17,980 nucleotides of DNA from JBQCHF01 sp051953655 (lineage in GTDB: Bacteria > Actinomycetota > Actinomycetes > Motilibacterales > Motilibacteraceae): positions 1 to 17,980 of the forward strand of contig JBQCIO010000177.1 of assembly GCA_051953655.1 (NCBI GenBank), written 5' to 3'. Both the position numbers and the translations under genes were made by a program. Position 1 is the first letter of the stretch. Each line of letters opens with the position of its first letter. The notes beneath the pieces were generated by a model. It ran no database searches and was not told where the DNA came from. It saw only the letters and a list, made by a program, of their open reading frames with translations. Below are positions 13,359 to 17,980 of this stretch, piece after piece.

Positions 13359-13376
13359 CCACGCCATCGCGCGGCG

Positions 13377-13979
13377 TCAGCGCTGCGCCCGGCTGGCCCG
13401 CCACCGCGCCATCAGGCCCTGCGGAACCTCCTCGGCGCACAGGGCGAAGGTCCGGTGGTCGCGCCAGGCGCCGTCGATGTGCAGGTAGGCCCGCCGCACC
13501 CCCTCGTCGCGGAAGCCCAGCTTCTCGACCACCCGCAGGCTCGGGCCGTTCTCCGGCCGGATGTTGATCTCGATGCGGTGCAGCCCGACGCCGCGGAAGC
13601 AGTGGTCGGTGGCCAAGGCCACCGCGGTGGGCACGATGCCCCGCCCGGCCAGGCCCTGGTCCACCCAGTAGCCGATGTGGGCCGAGCACAGCGAGCCCCA
13701 GGTGATCCCGCCGACGGTGAGCTGCCCGGCCAGGCGACCGTCGTAGGTGATGACGAACGGCATCATCCGCCCGGCCCGGGCCTCGGCCCGCAGGTGGCGC
13801 ACCATCTCCCGGTAGGTCACCTCGGGGCCCGCGGCCGGTCCCGGGGGCGTCGCCTCCCACGGCGTCAGCCAGGCCATGTTGCGCCGTCGCACCTCGCGCC
13901 ACGCAGCCGCGTCGCGCTGGCGGATCGGCCGCAGCGCGACCGGCCCCTCGGACAGCTCCACCGGCCAGCCCGGGGTCAC
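13377..13979 (-). CDS. rimJ: GNAT N-acetyltransferase, RimJ/RimL-type
   Basis: 200 aa cytoplasmic acetyltransferase. The fold order is visible: beta1 VALRPIRQRDAAAW (14-27), FVITYDGRLAGQLTVGGI (75-92), the acetyl-CoA loop in IGYWVDQGLAGRGIVPTAV (102-120, QGLAGRG as the Q/R-x-x-G-x-G/A motif), IEINIRPENGPSLRVVEKLGF (136-156). The RxxNxxSxxVxEKLGF block is characteristic of the RimJ/RimL branch that acetylates protein N-termini. The substrate here is not known. GTG start at 13979 with GGAGGG at good spacing. It lies between mog and glpR, matching the moeA1-rimJ-glpR order in M. tuberculosis (Rv0994-Rv0996) except for the inserted moaC-mog. Confidence 0.88.
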   Translation of the reverse strand: MTPGWPVELSEGPVALRPIRQRDAAAWREVRRRNMAWLTPWEATPPGPAAGPEVTYREMVRHLRAEARAGRMMPFVITYDGRLAGQLTVGGITWGSLCSAHIGYWVDQGLAGRGIVPTAVALATDHCFRGVGLHRIEINIRPENGPSLRVVEKLGFRDEGVRRAYLHIDGAWRDHRTFALCAEEVPQGLMARWRASRAQR

Positions 13980-14052
13980 CGGCCGTCCCTCCGCCGCCGC
14001 AGGCGGCCCACGCGCCGCCGCCGGGTGCCGCCACCCCGCCGCCGGCCGGCGC

Positions 14053-14589
14053 TCATGTCCCGCCTCCGGCAGGGTGGTCGCCGCCGTGCACCTGGTCCAC
14101 CGCGTGCCGCAGCACCGGCTCGAGCACGGCGATGCCGTCGCGGCAGCCGCCGGGCGAGCCGGGCAGGTTGACCACCAGCGTCGTGCCGGCCAGGCCCGCG
14201 ACGCCGCGGGAGAGCACCGCGGTGGGGACGGCGTCGATCGAGCGCAGCCGGATCGCCTCGGCGATGCCGGGGACCTCGCGATCGATCACCCGCCGGGTCA
14301 TCTCGGGGGTGAGGTCGAGCGGGGTCAGGCCGGTGCCGCCGGTGGTGAGCACGACGTCGTAGCCGGCGGCGACGGCCGCGCGCAGCGCCTGCTCGACCGG
14401 GTCGCCGTCGCGCACCACCTGCGGGCCGTCCACGGCGAAGCCCATCCGGGCCAGGCCCTCGACCAGCACCGGGCCGCCGCGGTCCTCGTAGACGCCGGCG
14501 GCCGCACGGTTGGAGACGGTGACGACCAGGGCGCGGGGCTCGCGCTCGTTCCCACGGTGGATCGCGCCGTCGGTGGTGCTGCCGGTCAC
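14053..14589 (-). CDS. mog: Molybdopterin adenylyltransferase (Mog/MogA family)
   Basis: 178 aa. Mog adenylylates molybdopterin before metal insertion. Motifs: VVTVSNRAAAGVYEDRGG (22-39), DVVLTTGGTGLTPLDLTPEMT (78-98, the pterin/nucleotide loop GGTG), VPTAVLSRGVAG (121-132) and NLPGSPGGC (141-149). The ASGVYxDxG-like opening and D-x-TP-E motif favour Mog over MoaB, and it closely recalls M. tuberculosis Rv0865. The start GTG (14589) overlaps the moaC stop as GTGA, a four-base translational-coupling overlap, with GGGAGG upstream. Cofactor biosynthesis in the cytoplasm. Confidence 0.88.
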   Translation of the reverse strand: MTGSTTDGAIHRGNEREPRALVVTVSNRAAAGVYEDRGGPVLVEGLARMGFAVDGPQVVRDGDPVEQALRAAVAAGYDVVLTTGGTGLTPLDLTPEMTRRVIDREVPGIAEAIRLRSIDAVPTAVLSRGVAGLAGTTLVVNLPGSPGGCRDGIAVLEPVLRHAVDQVHGGDHPAGGGT

Positions 14590-15071
14590 TGCCCCTCCCG
14601 CACCCAGGTGCCCGACCGGCCTCCGCTCTTGCTCTCGACCCGCACGTCGGTGATGGTCGCACCCTTGTCGACGGCCTTCACCATGTCGACCAGCGCGAGC
14701 CCGGCCACGGCGACGCAGGTGAGCGCCTCCATCTCCACCCCGGTGCGGTCGGCGGTGCGGACGGTGGCCGCGATGGCGACGGCGTCGTCGAGCACCTCGA
14801 GCTCGACCTGCACGCCGTGGATGGCGATCGGGTGGCACAGCGGCACCAGGTCCGGGGTCCGCTTGGCCGCCTGGATGCCGGCGATGCGCGCCACCGCCAG
14901 GGCGTCGCCCTTGGGCACGCCCTCGCCGAGCAGCAGCTCCACCACCCGCGCGGACACCAGCACCCGCCCGGACGCGGTGGCCTCGCGCACCGTGACGTCC
15001 TTGGCCGAGACGTCGACCATCCGGGCCGCACCGGAGGCGTCGACGTGGGTGAGCCGCTCGCTCTCAGCCAT
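14586..15071 (-). CDS. moaC: Cyclic pyranopterin monophosphate synthase MoaC
   Basis: 161 aa, the normal length. MoaC converts the 3',8-cyclo-GTP made by MoaA into cyclic pyranopterin monophosphate, the first committed steps of molybdenum cofactor synthesis. Signatures: HVDASGAARMVDVSAKDVT (9-27), GDALAVARIAGIQAAKRTPDLVPLCHP (55-81), EMEALTCVAVAGLALVDMVKAVDK (113-136) with the catalytic Asp/Lys cluster, and SKSGGRSG (147-154). ATG at 15071 behind GGAGGA. It begins 15 bases after the glp stop and overlaps mog by four bases. No moaA, moaD or moaE is visible in the window. Confidence 0.95.
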   Translation of the reverse strand: MAESERLTHVDASGAARMVDVSAKDVTVREATASGRVLVSARVVELLLGEGVPKGDALAVARIAGIQAAKRTPDLVPLCHPIAIHGVQVELEVLDDAVAIAATVRTADRTGVEMEALTCVAVAGLALVDMVKAVDKGATITDVRVESKSGGRSGTWVREGQ

Positions 15072-15086
15072 GTCCTCCTCCAGCCC

Positions 15087-16364
15087 TCACGAGGCCCGCC
15101 GCTCGAGCACCATGACGTTCACCGTGCCGCCGACCGGCACCTCGGTGACCTCCTCGGGCACCACGATGAGCGCGTTGGCCTGGGCCAGGTCGCCGACCAG
15201 GTGCGAGCCCGAGCCGCCCACCGGGCGGACGACGTAGCGGCCGTCCTCGACGCCGAGCTGCCCGCGGGCGAACTGCCGCTTGCCGGCCGGCGAGGTGAAC
15301 GCCTCCTGGCACACCGCGCGCACGGTGGGCCGGTGCAGCGGCTCGACCCCGAGCATCCGGCGCAGCACCGGGCGCACGAACACCTCGAAGGAGACGTAGG
15401 CGCTGACCGGGTTGCCCGGCAGCGTGATGATCGGGGTGCCGTCGGGGCCGACGGTGCCGAAGCCCTGCGGCATGCCCGGCTGCATGGCCACCTTGTCGAA
15501 CTGCACGGTGCCCAGCCGGCTGAGCACGTCCTTGACGACGTCGTAGGCCCCCATGCTCACCCCGCCGGTGGTGACCACGAGGTCGGCGCGGATGAGCTGG
15601 TCCTCGATGGCGTCGAGCAGGGTGCGCGGGTCGTCGCGGACGATCCCGACGTTGAACGCCAGCGCACCGGCCTCGCGGGCGGCCGCGGTGAGCATCCAGC
15701 TGTTGGAGTCGGTGATCTGCCCCTCGCCCACCGGCTCGCCCGGGTTCACCAGCTCGCTGCCGGTGGACATGACGACCACCCGCGGGCGCGGGCGCACGAC
15801 CACCCGGGAGCGGCCGACGGCGGCCAGCAGCCCGATCTGGTTGGGGCCGAGGCGCGTGCCGGTGGAGAGGATCAGCTCGCCCCGGGCGACGTCCTCGCCG
15901 CGGCGGCGCACGTAGGCGCCCTCGTCCGGGCTGCGGGTGATGCGGACCGAGGAGATGCCCCCGTCGGTCCACTCGATCGGCACGACCGCCTCGGCGCCCG
16001 GCGGGAACGGGGCGCCGGTCATGATCCGGGCGGTGAAGCCGGGCTGGACCCGGTAGGGCGAGGCGCTGCCGGCGGCGATGTCGCCGACCACCGGGATGAC
16101 TGCGGGGTTCTCCTCGCTGGCGCCCTCGACGTCGGCCAGCCGCACGGCGTAGCCGTCCATGGAGGAGTTGTCGAAGGCGGGCAGGTCGACCGCGGAGACG
16201 ACGTCCTCGGCCAGGATGCAGCCGTGGGCGTCGCCCAGGGTGAGGTCGAGCGGGGCGAGCGGCCCGATGCCGTGCAGCACCCGCGCGAGGTGCTCCTCGA
16301 CCCGCACTAGCGGCCGCTTGCCCGGCTGCCCCTCGCTCGCGCCGGCGCTCACCCCTTCGCTCAC
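15087..16364 (-). CDS. glp: Gephyrin-like MoeA homologue (Glp; molybdopterin molybdotransferase family)
   Basis: 425 aa. MoeA-family architecture is complete: FDNSSMDGYAVRLADV (64-79), RIMTGAPFPPGAEAVVPIE (113-131), RRRGEDVARGE (153-163), VVVMSTGSELVNPGEP (196-211), ITDSNSWMLTAAAREAG (217-233), VVTTGGVSMGAYDVVKDVL (263-281), FDKVAMQPGMPQGFG (289-303), ITLPGNPVSAYVSFEVFVRP (312-331). As an enzyme it would insert molybdate into adenylylated molybdopterin. The glpR homologue in the same cluster suggests instead, or additionally, the Glp divisome role. GTG 16364 overlaps the galU stop (GTGA); another GTG at 16307 would start at the conserved RVEEHL and is a real alternative. Confidence 0.9.
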   Translation of the reverse strand: MSEGVSAGASEGQPGKRPLVRVEEHLARVLHGIGPLAPLDLTLGDAHGCILAEDVVSAVDLPAFDNSSMDGYAVRLADVEGASEENPAVIPVVGDIAAGSASPYRVQPGFTARIMTGAPFPPGAEAVVPIEWTDGGISSVRITRSPDEGAYVRRRGEDVARGELILSTGTRLGPNQIGLLAAVGRSRVVVRPRPRVVVMSTGSELVNPGEPVGEGQITDSNSWMLTAAAREAGALAFNVGIVRDDPRTLLDAIEDQLIRADLVVTTGGVSMGAYDVVKDVLSRLGTVQFDKVAMQPGMPQGFGTVGPDGTPIITLPGNPVSAYVSFEVFVRPVLRRMLGVEPLHRPTVRAVCQEAFTSPAGKRQFARGQLGVEDGRYVVRPVGGSGSHLVGDLAQANALIVVPEEVTEVPVGGTVNVMVLERRAS

Positions 16365-17311
16365 CCCTGCGTGCTCTCGTTCGTCATGCCGTTGTCCACG
16401 AACTCCTTGAGCCAGCCGCGGAACTCCGGCCCGAGGTCCTCGCGCTCGGAGGCCAGCCGGACGACCGCCTTGAGGTAGTCGAGCCGGTCGCCGGTGTCGT
16501 AGCGGCGGCCGCGGAAGACCACGCCCCACACGCCGCCGCCCTGCTCGGCCGGCATGCCGGCGAGGGTCTTGAGCGCGTCGGTCAGCTGGATCTCGCCGCC
16601 GCGGCCCGGTGCGGTCTCGCGCAGCACGTCGAACACGGCGGCGTCGAGCACGTAGCGGCCGATGATGGCCAGGTTGCTCGGCGCGTCCTCGGCGGCGGGC
16701 TTCTCCACCAGGTCCTGCACGCCGACGACGTCGGTCTCGTCGGTGGGCTGCACCGCGGCGCAGCCGTAGAGCGAGACCTGCTCGGCGGGCACCTCGAGCA
16801 GGGCCACCACGCTGCCGCCGCGGGCCTCCTGCACGGCGAGCATCTGCGCCAGCAGCGGGTCGCGCTTGTCGATGAGGTCGTCGCCGAGCAGCACCGCGAA
16901 CGGCTCGTCGCCCACGTGCTGGGCCGCGCACAGCACGGCATGCCCGAGGCCCTTGGGCTCGCCCTGACGGACGTAGTGGATGGTGGCCAGGTCGGTGCTC
17001 TCCTGGACCCGCGCCAGCTTGGTGTCGTCGCCCTTGGTCTCGAGGGTCTCCTCGAGCTCGACGTTGCGGTCGAAGTGGTCCTCGAGCGGGCGCTTGTTGC
17101 GCCCGGTCACCATGAGGACGTCGTCGAGGCCGGCCGAGACCGCCTCCTCCACGACGTACTGGATGGCCGGGGTGTCGACGACCGGCAGCATCTCCTTGGG
17201 CGTGGCCTTGGTGGCCGGCAGGAACCGGGTGCCCAGTCCCGCCGCCGGGATGACGGCCTTGGTCACACGCGGTCGAGTCGCAGGGGTTCCAGAGAGCGGT
17301 CCAGGCGCCAT
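16361..17311 (-). CDS. galU: UTP--glucose-1-phosphate uridylyltransferase
   Basis: 316 aa. Makes UDP-glucose from UTP and glucose-1-phosphate, for envelope polysaccharides, trehalose and glycolipids. Nucleotidyltransferase motifs: AVIPAAGLGTRFLPATKATPKEM (19-41, the UTP loop with GLGTR and Lys residues), IQYVVEEA (50-57), QGEPKGLGHAVL (116-127), LLGDDLID (141-148), VEKP (202-205), GEIQLTDAL (239-247), and RRYDTGDRLDYLKA (269-282). ATG at 17311 has no ribosome site but a TAGGGT -10 at exactly the leaderless distance. First gene of galU-glp-moaC-mog-rimJ-glpR. Confidence 0.96.
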   Translation of the reverse strand: MAPGPLSGTPATRPRVTKAVIPAAGLGTRFLPATKATPKEMLPVVDTPAIQYVVEEAVSAGLDDVLMVTGRNKRPLEDHFDRNVELEETLETKGDDTKLARVQESTDLATIHYVRQGEPKGLGHAVLCAAQHVGDEPFAVLLGDDLIDKRDPLLAQMLAVQEARGGSVVALLEVPAEQVSLYGCAAVQPTDETDVVGVQDLVEKPAAEDAPSNLAIIGRYVLDAAVFDVLRETAPGRGGEIQLTDALKTLAGMPAEQGGGVWGVVFRGRRYDTGDRLDYLKAVVRLASEREDLGPEFRGWLKEFVDNGMTNESTQG

Positions 17312-17317
17312 GCACGC

Positions 17318-17323
17318 ACCCTA
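17318..17323 (-). promoter_or_regulatory. -10 element of a leaderless galU promoter
   Basis: On the minus strand TAGGGT fits TAnnnT and occupies -12 to -7 relative to the galU ATG, with no Shine-Dalgarno sequence in between. Transcription would start at the A of ATG. It is the likely main promoter for the galU-glp-moaC-mog segment. Confidence 0.55.
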
Positions 17324-17396
17324 ACGGTGGGTCTGCCCCGCGGCTCGGGTCGCCCTGACCGCCGCGGCCTCCGGCTCCGCGCGCACCGCGCGCGCC

Positions 17397-17980
17397 TCAG
17401 ACCCGGCCGGCCAGGGTGCCGGCCACGTGGAAGCGGTCGCGCCCGGACTCCTTGGCGACGTAGAGCGCCTCGTCCGCGACGCGCACCAGGGTGGCGGCCG
17501 AGGCGGCGTGGTCGGGGAAGCCCGCGACGCCGACGGACACGGTGAGGCGCAGCGGCACCTCTCCCTCCTCGCCGAACGGCTCGCGGCGCACCGCGGTGCA
17601 GATGCGGTCGGCGAGCACGGCGGCCCCCTCGAGCGAGGTCTCGGGCAGCACCAGCACGAACTCCTCGCCGCCGTAGCGGGCCAGGACGTCGACCTCCCGG
17701 ATCTGCTCGGTGAGCCGGGCGGCCAGCTCGCGCAGCACCGCGTCGCCGCGCGGGTGGCCGTGGGTGTCGTTGACGGCCTTGAAGTGGTCGAGGTCGAGCA
17801 TGAGCACGCTGAGCGGGCGGCGGAACCGGGTGGCGCGCTCGATCTCGCGGGCCAGGGACATCGAGAGGTAGCGGAAGTTCCACAGCCCGGTGAGCGGGTC
17901 GGTGGTGGACAGCCGCTGCGCCTCGCGGTGCAGCAGCACGTTGTCGACGGCCACGCTCGCCTGTCCGGCCAGCGCCCCCA
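17397..17980 (-). CDS. GAF-GGDEF diguanylate cyclase, C-terminal part
   Basis: 193 codons are visible; the gene continues past the right edge. The first visible residues (GALAGQASVAVDNVLLHREAQRLS) look like the last helix of a GAF sensor domain leading into a GGDEF domain: TDPLTGLWNFRYL, LDLDHFKAVNDTHGHPRGDAVL with the Mg/GTP-binding Asp and the NDxxGHxxGD block, then RYGGEEFVLVLPET and VSVGVA. GGEEF is a catalytically competent signature. RxxD (REVD) sits five residues before it, the c-di-GMP product-inhibition site. So an active, feedback-inhibited cyclase is likely. It ends 85 bases upstream of galU on the same strand, with no evidence for cotranscription given galU's own promoter. Confidence 0.92.
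   Translation of the reverse strand, partial: GALAGQASVAVDNVLLHREAQRLSTTDPLTGLWNFRYLSMSLAREIERATRFRRPLSVLMLDLDHFKAVNDTHGHPRGDAVLRELAARLTEQIREVDVLARYGGEEFVLVLPETSLEGAAVLADRICTAVRREPFGEEGEVPLRLTVSVGVAGFPDHAASAATLVRVADEALYVAKESGRDRFHVAGTLAGRV

Noticed and set aside
14053..14838. Longer mog start inside moaC
   Set aside because: The extension is moaC read in another frame; the GTGA overlap with its own ribosome site gives the family's normal N-terminus.

Overview
High-GC actinobacterial chromosome, with GTG starts, GAGGAGG ribosome sites, leaderless-type promoters and an actinobacterial glp/glpR divisome locus. The gene set recalls the Mycobacterium tuberculosis Rv0983-Rv1003 neighbourhood (htrA/pepD, galU, moeA1, rimJ, glpR homologue, pmt, rsmI). 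The interspersed repeats and overall style suggest Geodermatophilaceae or a relative, but that placement is inference.

Layout. (1) 1-1713: the start of rsmI on the minus strand, divergent from the protein mannosyltransferase gene pmt. (2) 1714-2240: a gene-free convergent gap holding one copy of a 68-bp interspersed repeat and two copies of a 59-bp hairpin repeat. (3) 2241-3713: a DAACS symporter with TcyP-like (cystine) motifs. It is preceded by a 22-codon ORF ending in Cys-Cys, of the actinobacterial 'RRHVDL' leader-peptide type, and a hairpin begins exactly at the leader's stop codon. (4) 3857-5089: a LuxR-type regulator divergent from a 99-aa two-segment membrane protein. (5) 5102-7398: a perfect 10+6+10 palindrome, a TetR regulator, and an overlapping aidB homologue. 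(6) 7417-10015, minus strand: the second 68-bp repeat copy, an alpha/beta hydrolase, an MFS transporter and a small membrane protein. (7) 10131-11667: an HtrA-type membrane serine protease with direct-repeat candidate operators. (8) 11699-12171: an orphan VapB-like antitoxin and tRNA-Ala(CGC) with a strong terminator. (9) 12242-17311, minus strand: galU-glp(moeA)-moaC-mog-rimJ-glpR, mixing molybdenum-cofactor genes with the divisome pair Glp/GlpR. (10) 17397-17980: the C-terminal part of a GAF-GGDEF diguanylate cyclase, cut by the window edge.

How it works together. GalU supplies UDP-glucose for envelope polymers. Glp and GlpR probably act at the division site, while MoaC and Mog (and perhaps Glp) make molybdenum cofactor. 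The tetR-aidB pair looks like an autoregulated two-gene operon. The leader peptide and its hairpin suggest that cyst(e)ine availability controls uptake through ribosome position on the leader. I see no transposase, integrase, CRISPR array or phage gene.
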